NCBI GenBank assembly: GCA_018901615.1
Contig: JAHIEN010000071.1
Location: 1-11,961, forward strand
From: Candidatus Omnitrophota bacterium
GTDB taxonomy: Bacteria > Omnitrophota > Gorgyraeia > Gorgyraeales > Gorgyraeaceae
Direction of reading: 5' to 3'
DNA: 11,961 bases
The notes beneath the pieces are model-generated. The model searched no databases, had not been told where the DNA came from, and was given only the letters and a program-made list of their open reading frames with translations. Positions within the stretch are counted from its first letter, which is position 1. Each line of letters begins with the position of its first letter. Positions 5,691 through 11,961 of this stretch are shown piece after piece. The translations under genes and the position numbers were made by a program.

Positions 5691-5699
5691 TTGAAAAAG

Positions 5700-6413
5700 C
5701 TATTTTTGCTTTGTGCGGCCTGAAGCCATTAACATTACTATGGCAATTACTGACAGGATCAGCGCTATGTTTGCTTTTAAGCTCCCTGATAATACCCCTG
5801 GCTGTTTCAGCTTAATAATGGCTCCGTCTTTATTAGACGCAGGCGTACCCTGTTTCAGCCTAAGGTTTCCCGAGTTATCCATCCAAAGATAATATTCTCT
5901 TCCCATGCCATCTGTAAGCACGATCTTGCTGGGTGCTGACTTATCACCTTTTAATACCAGGTCTTTTTTTAAGGTAAGGGTGCCTGACATGACACCATCC
6001 ACGTCATTGCGCAAAAGCTGGCTGGATTCAAGCATGTCTATGGTCTGGGCATTAAAGGCATAGGCTGAACTTGCGAGTTTTATGCGTGGGGACATCTCTC
6101 CGTCACTGGCAATCTCTATGCCAAGCCACAGGTCTTTGTCAAAATCTATCTCGAGCGGTTTTATCGAACCAAGGAGGGCGTTAAATACACCGTTTTTTAA
6201 AGCGAGGATATGCCCCTCTTCCCAGATAAATTTTCCTTCTGTAGCCGTATCATAGAATCTAAAAGTAACAAGATAATTCCCTGATAGCGGGTTATCGTCT
6301 TTGTCAGTAAATTTTCCTTGATAATTTATTACTCGCGGGATTGCTGCATAAGTAAGTGCGGTAAAACATAGTATTCCGACTGCGATAATAGCCATTAACC
6401 TTAATTTTCTCAT
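5700..6413 (-). CDS. Secreted YQG-domain protein with C-terminal membrane anchor
   Basis: 237 residues. The N-terminal signal peptide is MRKLRLMAIIAVGILCFTAL with cleavage near TYA/AIP. The mature protein opens with INYQGKFTDKDDNPLSGNYL, VTFRFYD and an LWLGIEIASDGEMSPRIKL block, then SSAYAFNA. This conserved arrangement occurs at the start of many large secreted or tail-fibre-like proteins of candidate phyla, usually before beta-repeat or trimerising regions. Here only about 90 residues follow, ending in one hydrophobic helix (about 213-231) and a basic tail, so it is probably anchored in the membrane. Function is unknown; a surface or appendage role is inferred. A strong AGGAGG stands 5 nt before the ATG. 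It lies 25 bp from the tRNA-linked repeat, with no separate promoter seen. Confidence 0.85.
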   Translation of the reverse strand: MRKLRLMAIIAVGILCFTALTYAAIPRVINYQGKFTDKDDNPLSGNYLVTFRFYDTATEGKFIWEEGHILALKNGVFNALLGSIKPLEIDFDKDLWLGIEIASDGEMSPRIKLASSAYAFNAQTIDMLESSQLLRNDVDGVMSGTLTLKKDLVLKGDKSAPSKIVLTDGMGREYYLWMDNSGNLRLKQGTPASNKDGAIIKLKQPGVLSGSLKANIALILSVIAIVMLMASGRTKQK

Positions 6414-6437
6414 GACTGCCTCCTAAAAATGGGTTAT

Positions 6438-6512
6438 CCCTCGACGCGCTTACTTCGTTCGCTTGCTCGGGACATGGTGAGCAAGGCCACTCTTGGCGGC
6501 CGCATCAAACCA
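6438..6512 (-). repeat. Structured repeat attached to tRNA-Phe 3' end
   Basis: Second copy of the element found after tRNA-Thr, again starting directly at the CCA end. In the tRNA direction the outer stem reads TTTGATGCG with CGCGTCGAG. Relative to the tRNA-Thr copy, three stem positions changed, and all remain paired as G-U in the tRNA-sense RNA. The GCTC/GAGC hairpin is kept (7 bp), and the GCCGCC hairpin has one further G-U and a lost closing pair. The middle segment is shorter and differs. Confidence 0.8.
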
Positions 6513-6588
6513 TGGTGCCGAGGCCCAGAATCGAACTGGGGACGCACGGATTTTCAGTCCGTCGCTCTACCTGCTGAGCTACCTCGGC
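6513..6588 (-). tRNA. tRNA-Phe(GAA)
   Basis: A complete cloverleaf on the minus strand. The acceptor stem is GCCGAGG/CCTCGGC, the D-arm contains TAGCTCAGCAGGTAGAGC, and the anticodon stem ACGGA/TCCGT encloses CTGAAAA with anticodon GAA (6553-6555). The T-loop is TTCGATT, the discriminator A, and CCA is encoded (6513-6515). It is transcribed from a consensus promoter about 70 bp upstream, giving a 5' leader of about 63 nt. Confidence 0.96.
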
Positions 6589-6657
6589 GATGTTCTCCGC
6601 ATAAGATGCAAAACACAATACATACCTTAAGTCGTGAAACCGTGAAATCTAAAGTGA

Positions 6658-6686
6658 AGTATATCAGATTTCTTTAAAGCTGTAAA
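6658..6686 (-). promoter_or_regulatory. tRNA-Phe promoter
   Basis: The minus-strand -35 TTTACA (6681-6686) and -10 TATACT (6658-6663) have a 17-bp spacer. It lies between the apbE stop and tRNA-Phe, so it would also drive the repeat and possibly the secreted-protein gene downstream. Confidence 0.65.
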
Positions 6687-6719
6687 GGAAAGATTTTCTA
6701 ACATATTGTACTATCTGAA

Positions 6720-7682
6720 TCATGGATATTTTATAAACCTAGATTCTTTATCGAACATAAAAACCTCTATATCATCAAAAGACCTTATGAGCGTCTGGGA
6801 ATTTTCTGCTCCTGTTACAAAAAATGCTGTGGATAAGGCGTCTGCTGCTTCTGCTGTTGCAGCTACAACAGTAACACTCATAACGTCCTGGACAGGCCAG
6901 CCGTCCAAAGGATTTATTATGTGAGAAAATCTCTTTTTGTCCAATGTAAAAAATCTTTCATAATCACCGGAGGTGGCCGCAGCCCTATTCTTTAAATTTA
7001 ATTTAAAAATAATCTTATTTTTATATCTTGGGTGTTGTATTCCTATCCTCCAGGCCTTTCTCCCTGGTGGGCTCCCAAGCGCAAAAATATTTCCTCCGAT
7101 ATTGATAAGGGCGTTTTTAATCCCGTGCGAAAGAAGCGTCTCTTTTGTCCTGTCAACCGCATAACCCTTCGCTATCCCCCCGAAATCCAGCCTTGTCCTT
7201 TTATCCAAAAAATGCACGGACGATCTTTCTCCGTCCAACTTTATATTCTTATATCCTACATACTCTAATGTAGATTCGATAGTTTTGGAATCCGGAACTA
7301 CGCCATCTCTACGCGCAATGGCCCATACATCGACAAGCGGCGCAGCTGTTATGTCAAAGGCCCCTTCTGATATCTGACTATAATACAGAGAGTCTTTTAT
7401 GAGGCCGAATAATTCTGAACTTAGCTTCGTTTCTTTTATACCGGCGAGGGTATTTACGCGCGAGATTTCACTATCTTTGTCAAATCTCGAAAAAATTTTT
7501 TCTATACGCTCTATCTCTAAAAATGCCTGCTTTACCGCTTCTAATGCCTTAGGCCTATCAGCGCTATAAACAGAAATCTCGACAAGGGTATCCATTAAAA
7601 ACCTGGTTTCCTTGATCAAGTTTGGCTGGCTACAGCCAGAGAGTAATAAAAAGAATAGGGGAACAAAAAATGCTTTTAACAT
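6720..7682 (-). CDS. apbE: FAD:protein FMN transferase ApbE
   Basis: ApbE uses FAD to attach FMN covalently to threonine or serine residues of target proteins, notably RnfG and RnfD and NqrB/C. The 320-residue product is a lipoprotein: hydrophobic signal then LLSGC (Cys17), placing it outside the inner membrane. Family motifs are present: MDTLVEI (30-36), FDITAAPLVDVW (109-120), DFGGIAKGYAVD (166-177), NIGGNIFALG (194-203), TSGDYERF (237-244) and SHIINPLDGWP (253-263), with the AADALSTAFF helix at the end. The start at 7682 is chosen for the signal peptide; an earlier ATG at 7778 would overlap the decarboxylase and add a non-hydrophobic leader. No Shine-Dalgarno is present: the start codon abuts the T-rich tail of a hairpin. 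The likely client is the Rnf complex encoded at the left of the window. Confidence 0.95.
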   Translation of the reverse strand: MLKAFFVPLFFLLLSGCSQPNLIKETRFLMDTLVEISVYSADRPKALEAVKQAFLEIERIEKIFSRFDKDSEISRVNTLAGIKETKLSSELFGLIKDSLYYSQISEGAFDITAAPLVDVWAIARRDGVVPDSKTIESTLEYVGYKNIKLDGERSSVHFLDKRTRLDFGGIAKGYAVDRTKETLLSHGIKNALINIGGNIFALGSPPGRKAWRIGIQHPRYKNKIIFKLNLKNRAAATSGDYERFFTLDKKRFSHIINPLDGWPVQDVMSVTVVAATAEAADALSTAFFVTGAENSQTLIRSFDDIEVFMFDKESRFIKYP

Positions 7683-7683
7683 A

Positions 7684-7717
7684 TAAAAAATAATACCACG
7701 CACCGATAAGCGCGTGG
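7684..7717 (-). terminator. Hairpin terminator between decarboxylase and apbE genes
   Basis: On the minus strand, CCACGC (from 7717-7712) and GCGTGG (7701-7696) form a 6-bp GC-rich stem with a 10-nt loop, followed by a T-rich run (7694-7684). It looks like a rho-independent terminator or attenuator for the arginine decarboxylase transcript. It ends only about 1 nt before the apbE ATG, so apbE must depend on read-through, on an unseen promoter, or on a different start. Confidence 0.6.
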
Positions 7718-7749
7718 CATAAAAAATCCGACAAACAACATTCGGGAGG

Positions 7750-8376
7750 TTAAAACAAAAATACCGCTGCCGCAACAACTGTGGACCAGTTACCTATCGG
7801 GTCTATGATAGTAGATTGCGTGATATTGCCTGTCTTGACTATCTTACCGCTAATCTTATACTCTTCTTTTATCTCATCCCAATTTTTGGAATCATCAAAA
7901 TCCGAGAAGCCAAGCGTAGACGCAAGCATAGTGGCGGCAAGCTCTTCAGCATAATCCCCGGCGATCTCGTCTGTATGGCCATAAGCATGGTGTTCGCTCA
8001 AATAGCCATACATGCCTTCCTCTGCAGGAATCGCGCTCCCTACAGAGGCTGCTATAAGTCTCCTTGGCTCATTGGAACTGCAGCGCGCCATAACACAGTA
8101 TGTTATCATTCCAGGGACCAGGGCAAGCTCTTTTATCCCTTCGCTTTTTGATATGATTTTACATCCGGGTGGGAATATGCTTGAAACATTCACCAGGTTA
8201 CATTTCTCTATGCCAGCGTCTTTAAGCGCCAGCTCGTAGGAACGTAACTCTTCTTTATGCGTGCCTACTCCTTTAGTAAAAAAGACTTTTGTGGGCACCA
8301 GATTAACTAGTTTTATTGATTTTTCCTCTTCCGGAACCGAAGACTGCTGAGTACCTTGCTGCTGACTATTGTTCAT
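7750..8376 (-). CDS. pdaD: Pyruvoyl-dependent arginine decarboxylase
   Basis: Converts arginine to agmatine, the first step of polyamine synthesis by the agmatine route, using a pyruvoyl group made by self-cleavage. The 208 residues contain the cleavage region NVSSIFPPGCKII, where the bond between Ser65 and Ser66 is cut. Also present are GVGTHKEELRSYELAL (37-52), GSAIPAEEGMYGYLSEHH (113-130) and the C-terminal beta region. The length is somewhat above the usual 160-195 because of a Gln/Ser-rich N-terminal tail. Its ATG overlaps the upstream stop codon (ATGA), so translation is coupled to the secreted-protein gene. The family also includes enzymes that use other amino acids, but the sequence matches the arginine type. 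Location is cytoplasmic. Confidence 0.92.
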   Translation of the reverse strand: MNNSQQQGTQQSSVPEEEKSIKLVNLVPTKVFFTKGVGTHKEELRSYELALKDAGIEKCNLVNVSSIFPPGCKIISKSEGIKELALVPGMITYCVMARCSSNEPRRLIAASVGSAIPAEEGMYGYLSEHHAYGHTDEIAGDYAEELAATMLASTLGFSDFDDSKNWDEIKEEYKISGKIVKTGNITQSTIIDPIGNWSTVVAAAVFLF

Positions 8377-8783
8377 TCTGTCTCTGCGTCAGGCACAACA
8401 GGCACAATAGGCTCTTCAACAAGTACATCTACCCAGCTTGCTATCATCTTACCGCTCTCATCAGTATAATAACCTACTTCTGCCTCTTCCCCTTTATTAA
8501 TGCTGGAAAGTTCTATATCTTCTATGCCCTTCCAGAGAATCGTCTCTTCATCCACAATAGAAAATGTCTTTTCCGCGCCATCTGATGTCTTTATGCTTAT
8601 AGTCTCTGCGCTCGTACTTAAGTCAACTACTGTTCCTGTTACAACGCCCTCTCCCATCTCTTCACTAAAAGCAATTTCTTCCTCAAGCTCTATCATCTGT
8701 TCCAGATCCTCTGCCATGGCCAGTGGCGCTGTCAGCAATATGACAAAGAAAAATAAAAAAGCCAAGCCCATTAGTTTCTTCAT
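8373..8783 (-). CDS. Secreted beta-rich protein upstream of decarboxylase
   Basis: 136 residues. A signal peptide (MKKLMGLAFLFFFVILLTA, cleavage near AMA/ED) is followed by an acidic helix (EDLEQMIELEEEIAFSEEMG). A compact beta domain follows (GVVTGTVVDLSTSAETISIK, then ILWKG and AEVGYYTDESGKMIASWVDV), resembling the small OB-like domains of DUF5666-type periplasmic proteins. The tail is Pro/Val/Glu-rich. Strong GGAGG stands 4-5 nt before the ATG, and a promoter is visible upstream. It is the first gene of an operon with the arginine decarboxylase through a 4-bp stop/start overlap, although one product is exported and the other cytoplasmic. Function unknown. Confidence 0.82.
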   Translation of the reverse strand: MKKLMGLAFLFFFVILLTAPLAMAEDLEQMIELEEEIAFSEEMGEGVVTGTVVDLSTSAETISIKTSDGAEKTFSIVDEETILWKGIEDIELSSINKGEEAEVGYYTDESGKMIASWVDVLVEEPIVPVVPDAETE

Positions 8784-8814
8784 GTCCCCTCCTTTTTTTA
8801 AAATCTAATAAGAG

Positions 8815-8842
8815 ATTATAGCACAAAACAATATTTTTGCAA
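8815..8842 (-). promoter_or_regulatory. Promoter of the secreted protein/decarboxylase operon
   Basis: The minus strand shows a perfect -10 TATAAT (8815-8820) preceded by TGC, giving an extended -10, with a weaker -35 TTGCAA (8837-8842) at 16 bp. The predicted start is about 25 nt before the start codon, which leaves room for the GGAGG site. Confidence 0.65.
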
Positions 8843-8862
8843 TTAAAATAAACAAAGCTTAT

Positions 8863-9192
8863 TTATAAATCCTGGGCCAGAGACGTAATAAAAATGTACT
8901 CTAAAATGTCTGTTCCTGTATTTTTAATATCATGGTCTGTCCAGGGAGGTATATATAAAACGCTATTTTTCCTGATCTTCACGGCGCTGTCGTTCCCCAC
9001 CTGCGCTTCGCCATCACCTTTTAAAACAACTATCGCCTCTTCACGTTCAGCAGTTGTATGGCTGCCTACGCTTTCTCCAGGCTTTAATACAACATGACCC
9101 ATCTTCAGGCCATGACTTCCTGATTCCTTGCTTATCAATCTCTGATATTTATCATTATATTCCAATTTTAAAACGCGCGCCTTGTTATCCAT
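8863..9192 (-). CDS. Small cupin-fold protein
   Basis: A 109-residue single-domain cupin. Motif 1 is GESVGSHTTAEREEAIVVLKGDGEAQVG (residues 39-66; metal ligands likely His45 and Glu51/Glu52) and motif 2 is SVLYIPPWTDHDIKNTG (77-93; His87). Only one histidine is visible in motif 1, where many cupins have two, so metal binding is likely but not certain. Such stand-alone cupins often bind small molecules or sugars, or act as isomerases or dioxygenases; substrate unknown. AAGGTGAT upstream serves as a weak ribosome site. The glycosyltransferase gene ends 34 bp upstream on the same strand, so the two may be co-transcribed. Confidence 0.85.
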   Translation of the reverse strand: MDNKARVLKLEYNDKYQRLISKESGSHGLKMGHVVLKPGESVGSHTTAEREEAIVVLKGDGEAQVGNDSAVKIRKNSVLYIPPWTDHDIKNTGTDILEYIFITSLAQDL

Positions 9193-9226
9193 TAAATATC
9201 ACCTTTAAGCCCATTTTGTTAAATGC

Positions 9227-9931
9227 TTACAAAAATATTGACTTCAGAAACTCAATATAAATTTTCATATTCAATTTTGAACTGCCTTTTCTCCTGGCCC
9301 CAAATGTATAGCTAATATTCTCTACAAGAATCTCATTAGGCATAACCTTCAGAAAATCAAAAAGTATCTTATAACCTCCTGGTCTAAAACGGAGCGATCT
9401 ATTTTCATCAAAAACTATTTTTTTCCAAAACTCGGTTTCGACGCCAAAAAAGCCTGTGAGCATATCATAAGTTAAATATTTTTTACCTCTAACTAATAAA
9501 GAAAGTTTGCCCAGAAAATTACCAAAATACGATATGTATTTCCTGGATATGCCCCAATGACCTTCTACTTTTTTACGAGAAGCTATAACTAACCTTGACC
9601 CCTTTGTTAAGTTGTCCGCGATCTCTTTTATTTTTTCCCATGGATGCTGATTGTCCGCATCCATCACGATAAAATATCTCGTGTTAACTAATTTACTTGC
9701 GTCTAACACGCTTGCTGTTAAGCCATGAATCTTATTGTTTTTTCTATCTAAAAAAAATATCCTTTGGCTCTGAAAAGATAAAACTATATCTTTTGTATCA
9801 TCGATAGAGCCGTCATCGCTTACAATAATAAAGGTATCTTTATAGTAATTATTTATCTCATCTATTAACCCTCTGATATTTTCTGCCTCATTTAATGTCG
9901 GCAATATAATGGTAAATTCATTGTATAACAT
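9227..9931 (-). CDS. Family 2 glycosyltransferase, Dpm1-like
   Basis: A 234-residue GT-A fold enzyme close to polyprenyl/dolichyl-phosphate mannosyltransferase catalytic domains. It has LPTLNEAENI (10-19), the nucleotide-binding VSDDGSIDDT (37-46), the DxD motif at MDADNQHP (90-97), a conserved TGFFGVE (159-165), FRPGGYKI (182-189) and the late FGARRKGSSKL motif (210-220). It transfers a sugar from a nucleotide donor to a lipid phosphate at the cytoplasmic membrane face; the donor cannot be assigned. It lacks the C-terminal membrane helices of longer relatives, which is normal for the soluble Dpm1 class. No Shine-Dalgarno is evident before the ATG. Confidence 0.9.
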   Translation of the reverse strand: MLYNEFTIILPTLNEAENIRGLIDEINNYYKDTFIIVSDDGSIDDTKDIVLSFQSQRIFFLDRKNNKIHGLTASVLDASKLVNTRYFIVMDADNQHPWEKIKEIADNLTKGSRLVIASRKKVEGHWGISRKYISYFGNFLGKLSLLVRGKKYLTYDMLTGFFGVETEFWKKIVFDENRSLRFRPGGYKILFDFLKVMPNEILVENISYTFGARRKGSSKLNMKIYIEFLKSIFL

Positions 9932-10147
9932 TTGGAAATTTTATATCAATGCTATATTCGTAACAGCTATCATCTCCGAATTAGTATGATATCACCTTTC
10001 TCGTAAATGAATGGGTTAACAAATAAAAACCCAGGAGAAAATAAAAAACCGTAAAGCGAATGCTGGTTTGCCCTATGGCTAAAGACTTCCTATTCACTTT
10101 TCTGCTAAACTGAATGTATTATAGACTAAATTCTTTTCGCTTGTTAA
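9932..10147. other. Intergenic region without a recognisable gene
   Basis: AT-rich spacer between the glycosyltransferase start and the left 164-bp repeat. I see no convincing coding frame, tRNA or consensus promoter; a TATAAA at about 9943-9948 could be a -10 for the glycosyltransferase but has no matching -35. The whole gene-free stretch runs to 10323 and is otherwise filled by the repeat. Confidence 0.5.
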
Positions 10148-10311
10148 GTAAATTATATGGCGGGTCCGCCTATGCAATTCGTATTCTCATACGGCGAGAC
10201 CCCGCCAAAATTTGCTTTAGTTTAATTTCGGCAACTTTTGGCGGGGACGACGGGAAACTATTCCCCAAATCCCTACCATATTGTATATTAGGGAGTTATG
10301 TAGGTCAAGAT
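10148..10311 (+). repeat. 164-bp direct repeat, left copy
   Basis: This copy aligns without gaps to 11680-11843 with about 15 differences by eye (roughly 91% identity). It contains GGCGGGTCCGCC (10159-10170), GGCGAGACCCCGCC, an 11-bp stem CCCCGCCAAAA (10200-10210) with TTTTGGCGGGG (10236-10246), and a GGGAA/TTCCC hairpin (10252-10256 with 10261-10265). It begins just beyond the 3' end of the broken sulfatase gene. I see no coding capacity and no transposase. Confidence 0.85.
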
Positions 10312-10323
10312 AAGCGAAAAACA

Positions 10324-11549
10324 TTATTGTATATAGCCTAAACTACGCAAGAGTTCCAGTGCTTCTTCGTCCTCTTCTTCTAATTTCTCTCTGCTGTAAT
10401 GGCTAAGACTCAATATCGTGTTCATCTTTGATTTAAAAAACTCTGCAACCTCTTTTTCTGAATCATATAGATTGTTTAACTCGTGTGTGTCTTTCTTTAA
10501 ATTGTATAATTGATAACCCCCCCCCCTCCTCCCCTTCATAATAAATCAGTTTCCACTCTTCTGTCCTAAGGGCAGCCATAAGACCGGTTTTACTAAATGA
10601 AAATCTCGCAGCGTATTCGCCTTGTAGCCTTAAAAGAGGGAGAAGGCTTTCACCATCGAGATGCTGCGGAATTTTAAGATTAGAATAGTTTAAAATAGTG
10701 GGCATTAAATCGATTGACCTAACTTGTCTCTTTACCCTTTTGTCTTTGAAGGCAGCACTTGGAAATCTAATAATTAAAGGCACTCTAATCAATTCCGATC
10801 CAAAAATCTGTATATCTAATCTCACCATCATATTGAGCGATATAATAATCTAATTCCCGAATATCTTCTATATTAGCCTTGGGAGAGATACCTCCCCAAC
10901 CATATATATTATCTACCAAATTAACTTTTTTATCGGGGTTATAAAACTTATCCCTGACATAAAGTTTGTTGTAGGGAACGGGTGGTTTATAAGGTACATG
11001 TGGATCATTATAATGAATCCATATAAAAAATGGGGTTTTAGATCCGCTATCTAACCATTTTGTTGCAGTCTGTGTAAAAAAATCAGCTTTGGAAATAGAA
11101 AATTTTTGAAAATTTTCTACTGTATGCTTGTAGTCAAAACTATAATCCGTAACTTGGCCTAGCCATCTTGTCATCAATTTACCATGTGAAGAGAATATGG
11201 CCGTCTTGTAGCCTTCTTGTTTAAAAATCTCTACAATGGTTGGATACAAAAGGTCCTTCTGAAAATCTAAATGCTGGGTAATAATACCATGTTTTGTAGG
11301 ATACATTGATGTCAAAAGAGATGCGACAGAAACAAGTGTGACCGAGGCTTGAGAAATACACTGCGTAAATATTGTCCCTTCTTTAGCAATTTGATCGATA
11401 TTGGGAGAGGTATTTCTTTTATACCCATAACAAGTTAGATGGTCAGGTCGCAATGCATCAATTGTAATCAATACGATATTTGGACGGTTGGGTTTAGCGC
11501 AGGAAACAGTAGATAAAGCTATAATAAAAAGAATAAATATTTTCTTCAT
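10324..11549 (-). pseudogene. Broken lipoprotein sulfatase/phosphatase-superfamily gene
   Basis: The first 254 residues (10785-11549) have a lipoprotein signal (lipobox TVSC), NIVLITIDALRPDHLTCYGY (metal-binding Asp), ASLLTSMYPTKHG and WIHYNDPHVPY. The nucleophile position reads SVTLVS rather than CxPSR, so it belongs to the Thr/Ser-type branch of the sulfatase/alkaline phosphatase superfamily. It reads into TAG after EIRYTDFWIG. The next part resumes in another frame at SELIRVPLIIRFP (about 10800) and lacks the roughly 40 residues that should carry the DHGE metal site. A second shift occurs in a 10-G tract (10517-10526): nine or twelve Gs would join EGEEGGG to YQLYNLKKDTHELNNL and the normal family ending LRSLGYIQ. 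The internal deletion makes it inactive as read. Confidence 0.85.
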
Positions 11550-11679
11550 GTAAAACCAAAATATCTTTTTTGTTTATGAGAATTAAAAGTCTTGATGTGT
11601 TATGATATTTAAGATTTTGATGAATTTACAAAATATGCAAGATAAGCAAATTAGCCTTAACTGGCTTTTAACCAGTTAC
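11550..11679. other. Intergenic region upstream of sulfatase pseudogene
   Basis: AT-rich. A weak minus-strand promoter candidate, TTGTAA with TATCAT at an 18-bp spacing (within about 11605-11634), could have driven the sulfatase gene. No ribosome binding site precedes its ATG. Otherwise nothing is recognised up to the right repeat. Confidence 0.35.
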
Positions 11680-11843
11680 GTAAAGTATATGGCGGGTCCG
11701 CCTATGCAATTCGTATTCTCATGCGGCGAGACTTCGCCAAAATTTGCTTTAGTTTAATTTCGGCAACTTTTGGCGGGGACGACAGGGAACCATTCCCCAA
11801 ATCCCTATCATATTATATATGAAGAGGTTATGCAAGTCAAGAT
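11680..11843 (+). repeat. 164-bp direct repeat, right copy
   Basis: Second copy, in the same orientation as 10148-10311 and exactly the same length. The long stem is CTTCGCCAAAA (11732-11742) with TTTTGGCGGGG (11768-11778): the two C-to-T changes leave G-U pairs on the plus strand. The GGGAA/TTCCC hairpin persists (11785-11789 with 11793-11797) although shifted by one base. The stretch from here to 11897 holds no recognisable gene. Confidence 0.85.
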
Positions 11844-11897
11844 TTAAAGTGTGCGTAATCGGTGAGTTAATAGGGGTATGTCTATAGAATTTCGATA

Positions 11898-11961
11898 TTA
11901 GGGTAACAATGAGATTGGATCAACTTCGGGATTCTTCGAGAACTCTTCCAGCGTCCAGACA
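11898..11961 (-). CDS. Possible 3' end of a gene (partial)
   Basis: At the right edge a minus-strand frame of 20 codons runs in from outside the window to a TAA (11898-11900), reading VWTLEEFSKNPEVDPISLLP. The composition looks protein-like (WTLEEFSKNPEV), but the piece is too short to identify. A plus-strand ATG at 11909 also stays open to the window edge, so the strand is not certain. Confidence 0.3.
   Translation of the reverse strand, partial: VWTLEEFSKNPEVDPISLLP

Noticed and set aside
7683..7778. Upstream ATG of apbE overlapping the decarboxylase gene
   Set aside because: It would bury the lipoprotein signal peptide 32 residues inside the protein, and it has no ribosome binding site.
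8012..8239. Plus-strand frames across the arginine decarboxylase gene
   Set aside because: They are shadows of a clearly conserved minus-strand gene.
8843..8870. AAATAA/TTATTT hairpin after the cupin gene as a terminator
   Set aside because: The stem is short and purely A-T; it is indistinguishable from background in this AT-rich spacer.
10148..11843. Direct repeats as a CRISPR array
   Set aside because: There are only two copies, 164 bp long and 1.5 kb apart, with no short repeat-spacer periodicity or cas genes.

Overview
The window reads as a bacterial chromosome segment in which nearly every gene lies on the minus strand. Genes for an Rnf electron-transport subunit (RnfC), an ApbE flavin transferase, a pyruvoyl-dependent arginine decarboxylase and a secreted protein with a YQG-type N-terminus suggest an anaerobic, uncultured diderm, possibly from a candidate phylum such as Omnitrophota. 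No marker gene here proves that. Consensus sigma70-type promoters with 17-bp spacers are easy to find. Some genes have strong Shine-Dalgarno sites (AGGAGG) and others have none, and rnfC looks leaderless.

Layout, left to right. (1) 46-1392: rnfC. It starts from a promoter whose -35 box overlaps the -35 box of a divergent promoter for a 56-residue protein carrying two CC-x2-C-x5-C modules (1475-1645). (2) 1664-3083: an MFS exporter gene lying just 3' of a tRNA-Thr(CGU) gene, with an ~80-bp structured repeat attached directly to the tRNA CCA end between them. (3) 3084-5699: an AT-rich decayed accessory island. It holds an orphan 265-residue gene, the C-terminal stub of a Fic/Schlafen-type regulator, a HEPN/HTH-nucleotidyltransferase toxin-antitoxin pair with a 16-bp perfect palindrome over its start site, and a wrecked tyrosine recombinase. 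(4) 5700-6588: a secreted YQG-type protein gene downstream of tRNA-Phe(GAA), again with the ~80-bp repeat between tRNA and gene. (5) 6720-8842: apbE, an arginine decarboxylase gene (pdaD-like), and a secreted beta-rich protein gene whose stop overlaps the decarboxylase start. (6) 8863-9931: a small cupin and a Dpm1-like family 2 glycosyltransferase. (7) 9932-11897: a lipoprotein sulfatase-superfamily gene broken by an internal deletion and a frameshift at a 10-G tract, flanked by two 164-bp direct repeats. The last ~60 bases may hold the 3' end of another minus-strand gene.

Functional links: RnfC and ApbE fit together, because ApbE covalently attaches FMN to Rnf subunits RnfG and RnfD. The decarboxylase supplies agmatine for polyamine synthesis. 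The HEPN/MNT pair is probably the part of the island still kept by selection. The most unusual material is the repeats: an element fused to tRNA 3' ends, and a separate long direct repeat. In both families the differences between copies preserve RNA base pairing through G-U wobbles on one strand only, which suggests that the transcribed RNA structure matters. A shorter relative of the tRNA-linked repeat appears to have inserted in frame inside rnfC.
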